This document shows positions 1 to 5,805 of a DNA stretch of 6,159 bases, piece after piece. Origin of the DNA: a candidate division CSSED10-310 bacterium (lineage in GTDB: Bacteria; CSSED10-310; JAFGDC01); assembly GCA_016932295.1 (NCBI GenBank), contig JAFGDC010000018.1, positions 1 through 6,159 on the forward strand. Direction: 5' to 3'. The notes under the pieces were generated by a model that was not told where the DNA came from, ran no database searches, and saw only the letters and a list, made by a program, of their open reading frames with translations. The stretch's first letter is position 1, and the number at the start of each line of letters is the position of its first letter. Position numbers and translations under genes: made by a program.

Positions 1-1
1 C

Positions 2-190
2 GGGACATGGCGGTCACGCCGGGTCAAGGCGGTGCGGTTCGGGATGATCACCATTGCCGGACGGGTTATCAGGCGAGCCCGGCAGATGTGTATCCGATGC
101 GCGGCACCTCTGCCGGTGTTTCACCTGTTCCTACGGGCACGAGAGACAATCCTCGCTCCTGCCTGTGCATCCCCGCCAGTCTGGGCGTAA
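2..190 (+). CDS. Probable C-terminal end of an IS4/IS1380-type transposase (5' end outside window)
   Basis: An open frame enters from the left edge and stops at TAA 188-190, giving 62 residues without a start. The peptide is rich in Arg and contains TWRSRRVKAV (residues 2-11) followed by AGRVIRRARQ (19-28) and then a hydrophobic, Arg-containing stretch, FHLFLRARETIL. This pattern of a basic 'VR..(I/L)..(A/G)GR(V/L)(I/V)R.AR' segment near the C-terminus is what I recall from DDE transposases of the IS4/IS1380 type. In such elements it follows the catalytic core, which would lie upstream of this window. The overlapping frame 1 is also open here (positions 7-204), but its peptide has no recognisable character. 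The catalytic residues are not visible, so I cannot say whether the gene is intact, and the family assignment comes from memory of family style. It could also be an unrelated basic C-terminus. Confidence 0.45.
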   Translation, partial: GTWRSRRVKAVRFGMITIAGRVIRRARQMCIRCAAPLPVFHLFLRARETILAPACASPPVWA

Positions 191-460
191 CAAACCATGG
201 ATAATGACCGTACATACAGGAGTGGTGTGCCTTCACGCCGACAAGACCAGTGTCGGTCCCCCACTTTCAGCATTTTTGATCAGCGAACGACCTGATGAAG
301 CATGCCGCACCCTCAAAGTAGGTCCCCAACCGCAGGATTGATGACCCTGCGGCGACTGGGCGGTGGATTTGGGACGATCTCCCGAGCTTGACGTCGTCAC
401 CGGCGGCTCATAGAGTGGGCCGGACGCGGCAGGACCAGCGCCGTGTCAAGGTGGAATGCC
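191..460. other. Non-coding stretch between transposase remnant and miaB
   Basis: No convincing gene lies here; open frames in it have no ribosome binding site or protein-like composition. If the upstream frame is a transposase, the end of the element should fall in the first part of this stretch, but I cannot fix its terminal repeat. Visible structures are a hairpin at 237-257 (GCCGACA pairing with TGTCGGT, 7-nt loop), a hairpin at 330-352 (CCGCAGG/CCTGCGG, 9-nt loop) and two similar 13-mers at 252-264 and 318-330. None is followed directly by a T run, so none is a good intrinsic terminator. The right part carries the candidate miaB promoter. Confidence 0.6.
388..416 (+). promoter_or_regulatory. 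Candidate sigma70 promoter for miaB
   Basis: TTGACG (388-393, 5 of 6 to the -35 consensus) is separated by exactly 17 nt from TAGAGT (411-416, 4 of 6 to the -10 consensus). It lies about 45 nt before the preferred miaB start. Spacing and position fit a housekeeping promoter, but such matches also arise by chance. Confidence 0.4.
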
Positions 461-1765
461 ATGATGGAGCGAGTCTGCATAAAGACGTTCGGATGCCAGA
501 TGAACGAACACGATTCCGAGCGGCTGGCTGGTGTCCTCCGGGATGCCGGTTGTCGCCTGGTTGTGGAGATGGAGAGCGCCGACGTGATCATCTTGAATAC
601 ATGCAGCGTGCGACCCAAGGCCGAGGACAAGGCAGCCAGCCTGTTAGGTCGGTTGTCCGGATGGAAGAGCCGCTGCCCCGGTCGTCGGTTGGGAATAGCC
701 GGCTGCATGGCGCAGCATCACGGGCGGACCCTGTTCCGGCGGTTCCCGTATCTCGACTTCGTGGTAGGTCCCCGCTCGGTGCACCGAATCCACGAGGTGC
801 TGTCGGAGGTCCGGCGCACTGGTCGGGCCTGCCTGGTGGACCTCGGGGATACCCCGATCTATGGCACCGTCTTGCGCCGGCCCGGCGTCAGCGCCTCCAT
901 CACCATCATGGAAGGCTGTGATAATTTCTGTTCCTATTGCATCGTGCCGCATGTGCGCGGGCGCGAGCATTCGAGACCCTCCGCCGGGATCATCGCGGAG
1001 GTGGAAGAGGTGGCGCGACGGGGATTCAAGGAAGTGCTGCTGTTGGGACAGAATGTCAATTCATACAATCGCGGCAATCCCGATGATCTGTCCTTCCCAG
1101 AGCTCCTCCGCGCGGTGGCTGGAGTTGCCGGAATCGATCGCCTGCGGTTTGTAACCTCCCATCCCCGTGACATGAGTCCGGAACTCATCGCCTGTTTCGG
1201 TGAGTTACCCCAGTTATGTGAGTTTCTGCACCTGCCGGTACAATCCGGTTCCGATGCCGTTCTGCGGCGGATGAACAGGGGCTATACCAGGGCGCACTAT
1301 CTCGGGCTAGTCGAAGCGCTGCGGCGCGTGCGCCCCGGGATTGCCTTCAGTACGGACGTGATCGTCGGGTATCCCGGGGAACGGGACGAGGATTTCGAGG
1401 CGACGCTGGACCTGGTCAGGAAAGTGCGGTTCGATACGTTCTTTTCATTTCATTTCTCAACAAGGCCCGGTACCACCGCCGCCGGCGAACGCGACACCGT
1501 TCCGCTGAAAGTCAAGCGCGACCGGCTGCTGCGTCTCAACGCCGTGCGGGATGCGATCTCACTGGAACGTAACCGAGCGCTCATAGGGACCACCGTGGAG
1601 GTGCTTGCCGCGGGCTTCGCCAAGCGCTGCAACGGCCCGCTGGTGGGCCGCACGCGCAGCCACAAACTGGTTCATTTCTCCGGTTCAGATGCATTGGTGG
1701 GGAAATTGGTCCAAGTGCGCATCGATGATGCCACCACTAATTGTCTGTACGGAGAGCTGCGCTGA
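461..1765 (+). CDS. miaB: tRNA-2-methylthio-N6-dimethylallyladenosine synthase MiaB
   Basis: Radical-SAM methylthiotransferase that adds the 2-methylthio group to i6A at position 37 of tRNAs reading UNN codons, giving ms2i6A; cytoplasmic. With the ATG at 461 the protein has 434 residues, the usual size. The N-terminal UPF0004 domain opens with VCIKTFGCQMNEHDSER and shows the three auxiliary-cluster cysteines C12, C48 (LNTCSVR) and C82 (GIAGCMAQ). The radical-SAM cluster motif is CDNFCSYC (C153, C157, C160), followed by IVPHVRGRE. LLLGQNVNSY and FLHLPVQSGSD are further family hallmarks. A TRAM RNA-binding domain fills about 374-434. Start choice: AGGTGG (449-454) is 6 nt before ATG 461 and 9 nt before ATG 464. 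A GTG at 443 (440 residues) is possible, with only a weak AGGA ahead of it. The GCQMN and NTCSVR signatures favour MiaB over MtaB or RimO. All key residues are present. Confidence 0.96.
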   Translation: MMERVCIKTFGCQMNEHDSERLAGVLRDAGCRLVVEMESADVIILNTCSVRPKAEDKAASLLGRLSGWKSRCPGRRLGIAGCMAQHHGRTLFRRFPYLDFVVGPRSVHRIHEVLSEVRRTGRACLVDLGDTPIYGTVLRRPGVSASITIMEGCDNFCSYCIVPHVRGREHSRPSAGIIAEVEEVARRGFKEVLLLGQNVNSYNRGNPDDLSFPELLRAVAGVAGIDRLRFVTSHPRDMSPELIACFGELPQLCEFLHLPVQSGSDAVLRRMNRGYTRAHYLGLVEALRRVRPGIAFSTDVIVGYPGERDEDFEATLDLVRKVRFDTFFSFHFSTRPGTTAAGERDTVPLKVKRDRLLRLNAVRDAISLERNRALIGTTVEVLAAGFAKRCNGPLVGRTRSHKLVHFSGSDALVGKLVQVRIDDATTNCLYGELR

Positions 1766-1872
1766 TTGGCAGGCCATCGGTGATGCATCTGCGTCCGCGG
1801 GGTCCGCGGGACGGGGGAACAGCCAGCGGGTGCCGGTGAAAGTATGCCATTGGAAGGGGTGGAAACGGCTGG

Positions 1873-1901
1873 TTGCATCTCATCGAGTGAACTTCTATAG
1901 T
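1873..1901 (+). promoter_or_regulatory. Candidate sigma70 promoter for the bifunctional nuclease gene
   Basis: TTGCAT (1873-1878, 3 of 6 to the -35 consensus) and TATAGT (1896-1901, 5 of 6 to the -10 consensus) are 17 nt apart. They lie 47 nt before the ATG at 1949, in the 183-nt gap after miaB. The gap has no convincing terminator, so read-through from miaB is also possible. A small TCGGT/ACCGA hairpin (1903-1917) would lie at the start of the transcript. Confidence 0.4.
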
Positions 1902-1948
1902 TTCGGTGAGAGACCGAGGACGGCGTCACGCGGTGCGGAGGAATCTCC

Positions 1949-2449
1949 ATGTTGATTCAGATGAAAGTCAAAGGCCTGACCATGGATCCATTGACGAATA
2001 TGCCAATCGTGATCCTCAAGGACAGCGATAACAAGGTGACTCTCCCCATCTGGGTGGGTGTACCCGAAGCCAATGCCATCATGCTGGAAATCGACCAGGT
2101 GGCGACGCCGCGACCGATGACTCATGACCTGCTGAAGAACGTGACGGTGAAATTGGGAGCCGAGTTGGTGCGCGTGATCATCAACGATTTGCGGGATAAC
2201 ACCTACTTTGCCGTCATCGAACTTGAAAGGGAAGGCGTCACCCAGCAGGTGGACTCGCGGCCGAGTGACGCCATCGCTCTGGCCTTGCGTTGCAACGCAC
2301 CTATCTTCGTCGACAATACCGTCATCGAACAATCCCAGCTCGATCTCATCACCCCTGAAGAGTCGGAAGATCCGGAGGGGGAAGCCGGTGAGGTGGATGA
2401 GTGGCTGGAGTCGTTGAAGCCCGAGGATTTCGGTAAATACAAGATGTAG
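1949..2449 (+). CDS. Bifunctional nuclease family protein (BFN/DUF151)
   Basis: 166-residue protein of the DUF151/bifunctional nuclease family (Pfam PF02577). The family is named after plant proteins reported to have RNase and DNase activity; the function of the bacterial members is poorly defined. The BFN domain spans about residues 1-132. It starts MLIQMKVKGLTMDPLTNMPI and has the family segments LPIWVGVPEANAI (32-44), RPMTHDLL (55-62) and, strongest of all, DSRPSDAIALALR (102-114) followed by NAPIFVD. An acidic tail (about 135-166) ends WLESLKPEDFGKYKM, a tail style I associate with Desulfuromonadales-like homologues. The start is supported by GGAGGA at 1937-1942, 6 nt before the ATG. It lies 183 nt after miaB, an arrangement seen in related bacteria as I recall, but no shared function is established. 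The family assignment is firm; the biochemical role is not. Confidence 0.9.
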   Translation: MLIQMKVKGLTMDPLTNMPIVILKDSDNKVTLPIWVGVPEANAIMLEIDQVATPRPMTHDLLKNVTVKLGAELVRVIINDLRDNTYFAVIELEREGVTQQVDSRPSDAIALALRCNAPIFVDNTVIEQSQLDLITPEESEDPEGEAGEVDEWLESLKPEDFGKYKM

Positions 2450-2500
2450 TTCTCAGGTATCGCGAGATCGCCGCACTGGTGTGTTTCTTCTCATTGTATC

Positions 2501-2567
2501 ATCGGAGCCGTACCTCGAATCTTATACTTTTATAGCATCGAAGTCGTACCTCGAATTTCATGCGTTT
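2501..2567. repeat. Two-copy imperfect tandem repeat, 36-bp period
   Basis: The unit starting at 2501 (ATCGGAGCCGTACCTCGAAT) recurs at 2537 (ATCGAAGTCGTACCTCGAAT). The core CGTACCTCGAAT is identical in both (2509-2520 and 2545-2556). Over the first 31 positions of the unit 25 match; after that the copies diverge. Two direct copies about 3.4 helical turns apart could be binding sites for a regulator, or simply a small duplication. Confidence 0.7.
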
Positions 2568-2580
2568 CGCCGCGAAGCAT
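2560..2580. repeat. Short inverted repeat overlapping the second tandem copy
   Basis: ATGC + TTCGC on the left pairs with GCGAA + GCAT on the right around a central C, with two extra bases (GT, 2564-2565) on the left arm. As DNA it is a near-palindrome of the type bound by dimeric regulators. As RNA it would form a short bulged hairpin with loop CCG. It overlaps the end of the 36-bp repeat. Confidence 0.5.
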
Positions 2581-2651
2581 TGGTAATCAGGTTGTTACGA
2601 CGCTTAATTCTCTCTTCAATCAAGGCAATCGCAGATTGTATCAGGCACATT

Positions 2652-2681
2652 GTTCAGAGGGCGGGGTTACCACCCCTGAAC
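2652..2681 (+). promoter_or_regulatory. Strong stem-loop in the gspE leader
   Basis: GTTCAG-A-GGGCGG (2652-2664) pairs with CCACCCCTGAAC (2670-2681) around the 5-nt loop GGTTA. There is one bulged A and one C-A mismatch, leaving 11 pairs, most of them G-C. No T run follows, so it is not an intrinsic terminator by itself. It lies directly before a second stem-loop (2683-2706). It is either a structured leader element or a DNA inverted repeat. Confidence 0.5.
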
Positions 2682-2682
2682 T

Positions 2683-2710
2683 GCGTCCACCAGACCTGCA
2701 GGACGCTTTT
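2683..2710 (+). terminator. Weak terminator-like hairpin in the gspE leader
   Basis: GCGTCC (2683-2688) pairs perfectly with GGACGC (2701-2706) across a 12-nt loop, and TTTT follows at once (2707-2710) before CCC. The stem is GC-rich, but the loop is long and the T tract short, so termination would be partial at best. It could end transcripts from the nuclease gene or act as an attenuator ahead of gspE. Confidence 0.3.
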
Positions 2711-2809
2711 CCCATTCACGAGCGGTGGATTTGGGGGAAAGGCCTGCGGTTTCTATTCAAAGGGAACTTTGGTATCCTGCTCCAGTTTAAGACCTTGTGA
2801 TGAATCGTT

Positions 2810-2842
2810 AATCCTCAATCGAGAGGTTGCATGACAGGATGA
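2810..2842 (+). promoter_or_regulatory. gspE translation start region: Shine-Dalgarno hairpin and three-codon mini-ORF
   Basis: The best ribosome binding site, GAGAGG (2821-2826), lies 12 nt before the gspE ATG (2839), which is long. It is only 4 nt before another ATG (2831) that reads ATG-ACA-GGA-TGA, and the TGA at 2840-2842 overlaps the gspE ATG as ATGA. The GAGG of the site can pair with CCTC (2813-2816) over a 6-nt loop, extended by AA/TT across one bulged T. Ribosomes may therefore load at the mini-ORF and restart at gspE, with the hairpin limiting access. This is inferred from sequence only. Confidence 0.35.
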
Positions 2843-4572
2843 GCAACACAGTGATTCAACAGCGCTTCGGGGAATACCTGGTGGCGCGTGATCTGGTGTC
2901 ACCGGAGGACCTGACCCGCTGCCTGGATGAACAGACCAGGATCGGCAAGAAAATAGGGGAGATCCTGGTTGAAGCGGGCTACCTGTCCGCTCAGCAGATG
3001 CGGAAGGAATTGAGTGAATATCTCGGCGTTCCTTACGTCAACCTGAACGACGACGAACTAAAGCCGGTGGAAAACCTCGACCTGAGCTTGAAGTTCATGC
3101 GGCAGTACAAAATTTTCCCCCTGGCGCTGGTGGACGACACGCTTCGTCTGGCCATGGCCGATCCTACTGATATCTACACTCTGGACAGTCTGCGCTTGAC
3201 GCTCGGTTACGAGATAGAGCCTTATCTGGCCGACACGGCCAGCGTGCTGACCGCGGTGGAGACGCATTTCGGAAGTGGCGCTTCCACCATGAGAATGATC
3301 ATCGGCGACATGAGCGAGGAGGAACTCGAGATCCTCAACGCCGAGGACGATCAGGATGTCGATCAGTTGCGCGACATGGCGTCCGAGGCGCCGGTAATCA
3401 GGCTGGTCAACCTGTTCATCTCGCAGGCGTTGGAAAATCGGGCCAGTGATGTACACATCGAGCCCTTCGAGGGTGAATTGCGGCTGCGGTACCGGGTCGA
3501 CGGTGTGCTCATTGACATGGAGGCGCCGCCGCGGCGCTTGCAGCCTGCTATCATTTCGCGCGTCAAAATCATGGCCGGATTGAATATCGCCGAGCGCCGG
3601 CTGCCGCAGGATGGCAGGATACGGTTGCGGATCATGGGCCGCAAGGTCGATCTGCGTGTCTCCACGGTACCTACCATGCATGGCGAAAGCGTGGTCATGC
3701 GTATTCTGGATCGGTCCAGCGTCTTCCATGAGTTGACCTCACTGGGGTTCGAAGCGGACACGTTCGAGCAGTTCAATCGGCTCATCAAGAAACCGCACGG
3801 GATCATCTTGATCACTGGGCCGACCGGAAGCGGTAAAACCACGACCCTGTACGGGGCTCTTGACAAGATAAACAAACCGGACAAGAAGATCATCACGGTC
3901 GAGGATCCGGTGGAATACGAGATGCAGGGCATCAACCAGATCCAGGTCAACAGCAAGATAGGGTTGACCTTTGCCAGCGGGCTACGGCACATCGTGCGGC
4001 AGGATCCGGATGTGATCCTGGTGGGCGAGATCCGCGACCGCGAGACTGCCGAGATTGCGGTACAGTCTTCGTTGACTGGTCACCTGGTGTTTTCCACGTT
4101 GCACACCAACGATGCGCCCGGCGCCATAACCCGTCTGGTAGACATGGGGATTGAGAGCTTCCTGGTGTCTTCCTGTGTGGAGGGCATCATGGCTCAGCGC
4201 CTGGTACGGGTTATCTGCGAGCACTGCAAGCAGGAGGTGGAACCGGACTGGGAGGCGCTCGAGGGGAACGGGTTGAACGGTGGTTTTACCAGGGGAATGA
4301 AAGCCTATGCCGGAGCCGGCTGCAAGGAGTGCGGCAATACCGGGTACCGGGGCCGCCTGGGAATCTTTGAGCTGTTGCTGGTCGATGACCGGGTGCGGGA
4401 GATGATTTTACAGAGGGCCAGTTCGACGGAAATCCGGAAAGTCGGCCGTACCATGGGTATGCGAACCCTTCGCGATGACGGGTGGCGCAAGGTCAAGAAG
4501 GGATTGACCACCATCGAGGAAGTGCTGCGCGTGACCCAGGATGACGATTTGTCGCTCAGGGGGAGAGCGTAA
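2839..4572 (+). CDS. gspE: Type II secretion system assembly ATPase GspE with MshEN domain
   Basis: Cytoplasmic secretion ATPase of the PilB/GspE type that powers pseudopilus assembly through GspF. 577 residues from ATG 2839; TTG 2827 would add four residues and has no usable spacing. The N-terminal MshEN domain (about 9-145) carries two 24-residue c-di-GMP motifs at 9-32 and 38-61. The catalytic part shows Walker A GPTGSGKTT (327-335), Asp box ITVEDPVEYE (352-361), Walker B with DPDVILVGEIRD (389-400) and His box TGHLVFSTLHTNDA (413-426). Two CxxC pairs (C460/C463 and C495/C498) form the zinc-binding C-M domain typical of GspE and PilB. With gspF and gspG following, GspE is the right name rather than PilB. 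No gspC or gspD lies directly upstream. The TAA stop is followed at once by the gspF ATG, so translation is probably coupled. Confidence 0.95.
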   Translation: MSNTVIQQRFGEYLVARDLVSPEDLTRCLDEQTRIGKKIGEILVEAGYLSAQQMRKELSEYLGVPYVNLNDDELKPVENLDLSLKFMRQYKIFPLALVDDTLRLAMADPTDIYTLDSLRLTLGYEIEPYLADTASVLTAVETHFGSGASTMRMIIGDMSEEELEILNAEDDQDVDQLRDMASEAPVIRLVNLFISQALENRASDVHIEPFEGELRLRYRVDGVLIDMEAPPRRLQPAIISRVKIMAGLNIAERRLPQDGRIRLRIMGRKVDLRVSTVPTMHGESVVMRILDRSSVFHELTSLGFEADTFEQFNRLIKKPHGIILITGPTGSGKTTTLYGALDKINKPDKKIITVEDPVEYEMQGINQIQVNSKIGLTFASGLRHIVRQDPDVILVGEIRDRETAEIAVQSSLTGHLVFSTLHTNDAPGAITRLVDMGIESFLVSSCVEGIMAQRLVRVICEHCKQEVEPDWEALEGNGLNGGFTRGMKAYAGAGCKECGNTGYRGRLGIFELLLVDDRVREMILQRASSTEIRKVGRTMGMRTLRDDGWRKVKKGLTTIEEVLRVTQDDDLSLRGRA

Positions 4573-5793
4573 ATGCCCGTCTTCACCTACAAGGCTTCGG
4601 ATATCAAGGGGCTCATCATCGACGGGACCATGGAGGGAAAGGACGAGGGCGCGATCATCAGCAGGTTGCAGGAGCAGCAGTTGTTCCCACTGCTGATCAA
4701 GCCGGTGGTGGAAGCCAAGGGCATCTCTCGGGAGGTGTCCATCAAGAGCTTCATGAAACGGACCAGGAAGCGCGATATCATGGTGTTCACGCAGCAGTTG
4801 GCCACGCTGCTCGATGCCGGCATGCAGTTGGACAGGGCGTTGGCCATTCTGATCGAGTTGAACGAGGGAACGAAGCTGCAGGAAGCCATCATGAAAATCC
4901 GCAAGAATGTCCAGGGCGGCAGTTCCTTCGCCGATGCACTGGCCAAACACCCGAAGCTCTTTTCGCGCCTGTATGTCAATATGGTCAGATCGGGTGAATC
5001 AGGCGGCGTCCTCGAGATCATCATGGCGCGTCTGGCCGGTTTCCTCGAGATGACCCAGACCATGCGCGACGAGATCATCTCGGCGATGATCTATCCCATC
5101 CTGCTCAGCAGTGTCGGCGGCGCAGCGTTGATCATTCTGCTCACCTTCGTGCTGCCCAAGTTTACGGTCATTTTCGCCGACCTGGGTGTTGCCATGCCGC
5201 TGGTCACGAGGCTGGTCCTGTCCTTCAGCAATTTCATCAAGCACTACTGGTATCTGATTCTCGGCGCGCTCGTCTTCGGGTTCCTTGCACTGCGCAGTTA
5301 TCGGAAGACTGAGAAGGGGCGTATCGGCTGGGATGGGTTCATCCTGAAGATTCCTCTCCTGGGTGAATTGATGCAGAAGATCGAGATCGCCAGATTCAGT
5401 CGGACCCTGGGCACCCTGTCCCGGAGTGGCGTTCCCATTCTGCAGGCTCTGTCCATTGTGAAGGATACCTTGACCAACGAGGTGATCGCCAATGCCCTGA
5501 TCGATGTGTACGGATCACTCAAGGAAGGCGATACGATCTCCGGTCCTTTACGCGATGCCAAGGTCTTTCCTCCCCTGGCGATCCACATGATCGCGGTGGG
5601 TGAGGAGACCGGCAAACTGGAGAACATGCTGCTCAAGATAGCGGATGTCTACGAAACCGACGTGAAGGTCACCATCAAACGTCTGATGTCGCTCCTGGAA
5701 CCGGCCATGATCCTCATCATGGGCGTGGTGGTTGGTTTCATCGTGGTCAGCATGCTGATGGCGATCTTCTCGATCTCATCGTTCAGCTTCTAA
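4573..5793 (+). CDS. gspF: Type II secretion system inner membrane platform protein GspF
   Basis: 406-residue polytopic inner-membrane protein that links the GspE motor to the pseudopilus, the normal family length. It opens with MPVFTYKASDIKG, a typical GspF beginning. Two T2SSF domains (PF00482) are visible at about 70-193 and 273-395. The internal duplication shows in the pairs QQLATLLDAGMQLDRAL (74-90) / SRTLGTLSRSGVPILQAL (276-293) and MVRSGESGGVLE (137-148) / MIAVGEETGKLE (339-350). Membrane segments are predicted near 172-194, 222-240 and 375-398, the usual three. The ATG directly follows the gspE stop, and GGAG (4562-4565) inside the end of gspE serves as ribosome binding site 7 nt upstream. 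PilC is the type IV pilus counterpart, but the gspG neighbour makes the T2SS assignment much more likely. Nothing looks broken. Confidence 0.95.
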   Translation: MPVFTYKASDIKGLIIDGTMEGKDEGAIISRLQEQQLFPLLIKPVVEAKGISREVSIKSFMKRTRKRDIMVFTQQLATLLDAGMQLDRALAILIELNEGTKLQEAIMKIRKNVQGGSSFADALAKHPKLFSRLYVNMVRSGESGGVLEIIMARLAGFLEMTQTMRDEIISAMIYPILLSSVGGAALIILLTFVLPKFTVIFADLGVAMPLVTRLVLSFSNFIKHYWYLILGALVFGFLALRSYRKTEKGRIGWDGFILKIPLLGELMQKIEIARFSRTLGTLSRSGVPILQALSIVKDTLTNEVIANALIDVYGSLKEGDTISGPLRDAKVFPPLAIHMIAVGEETGKLENMLLKIADVYETDVKVTIKRLMSLLEPAMILIMGVVVGFIVVSMLMAIFSISSFSF

Positions 5794-5805
5794 GGGAGGA
5801 TTTCC

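Larger units (their letters stand above)
2450..2838. other. Long structured non-coding leader upstream of gspE
   Basis: About 390 nt without a convincing gene, and visibly richer in A and T between about 2480 and 2660 than the flanking genes. A frame open from GTG 2481 to 2834 has no ribosome binding site and a peptide of no recognisable type. The region holds a two-copy 36-bp-period repeat (2501-2567), an inverted repeat (2560-2580), stem-loops at 2652-2681, 2683-2706 and 2757-2772 (CAAAG/CTTTG closing a GGAA tetraloop), and a hairpin over the gspE ribosome binding site (2810-2828). A weak promoter match is TTGTTA (2592-2597), 17 nt, TTCAAT (2615-2620). The promoter of the secretion operon must lie here unless it is read through from the nuclease gene. 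Confidence 0.55.

Noticed and set aside
7..204. 65-codon frame 1 reading at the left edge
   Set aside because: Its composition looks non-protein-like, while the overlapping frame 2 gives a transposase-like C-terminus. It also lacks a ribosome binding site.
330..352. CCGCAGG/CCTGCGG hairpin as a terminator for the upstream transposase
   Set aside because: No T run follows on either strand, so it cannot be called an intrinsic terminator.
388..921. 177-codon + strand frame overlapping the start of miaB
   Set aside because: It overlaps a certain miaB coding region in another frame, and its Arg/Pro/Gly/His-rich peptide is typical of an out-of-frame reading of GC-rich DNA.
1793..1812. Repeated GTCCGCGG after miaB as a terminator
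   Set aside because: The two copies are 9 bp apart and self-complementary, but no T tract follows. It is best seen as a small GC-rich repeat.
2765..2785. Possible sigma54 promoter (TTGG...TGC) upstream of gspE
   Set aside because: The GG and GC elements do not have the required -24/-12 spacing.
2481..2834. 117-codon open frame on the + strand between the nuclease gene and gspE, starting at GTG
   Set aside because: There is no ribosome binding site before the GTG and the peptide has no recognisable domain. The repeated SEPYLE/SKSYLE segment simply reflects the 36-bp DNA repeat, whose period is a multiple of three.
2450..2838. tRNA gene, CRISPR array or c-di-GMP riboswitch in the gspE leader
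   Set aside because: There is no T-loop GTTC-R-A with a matching acceptor stem, only two imperfect repeat copies without spacers, and none of the conserved blocks of the c-di-GMP-I riboswitch.
3058..3729. 223-codon minus-strand frame inside gspE
   Set aside because: It is antisense to a gene with all catalytic motifs intact, and its His/Gln/Arg-rich peptide is a shadow of the codon pattern of gspE.
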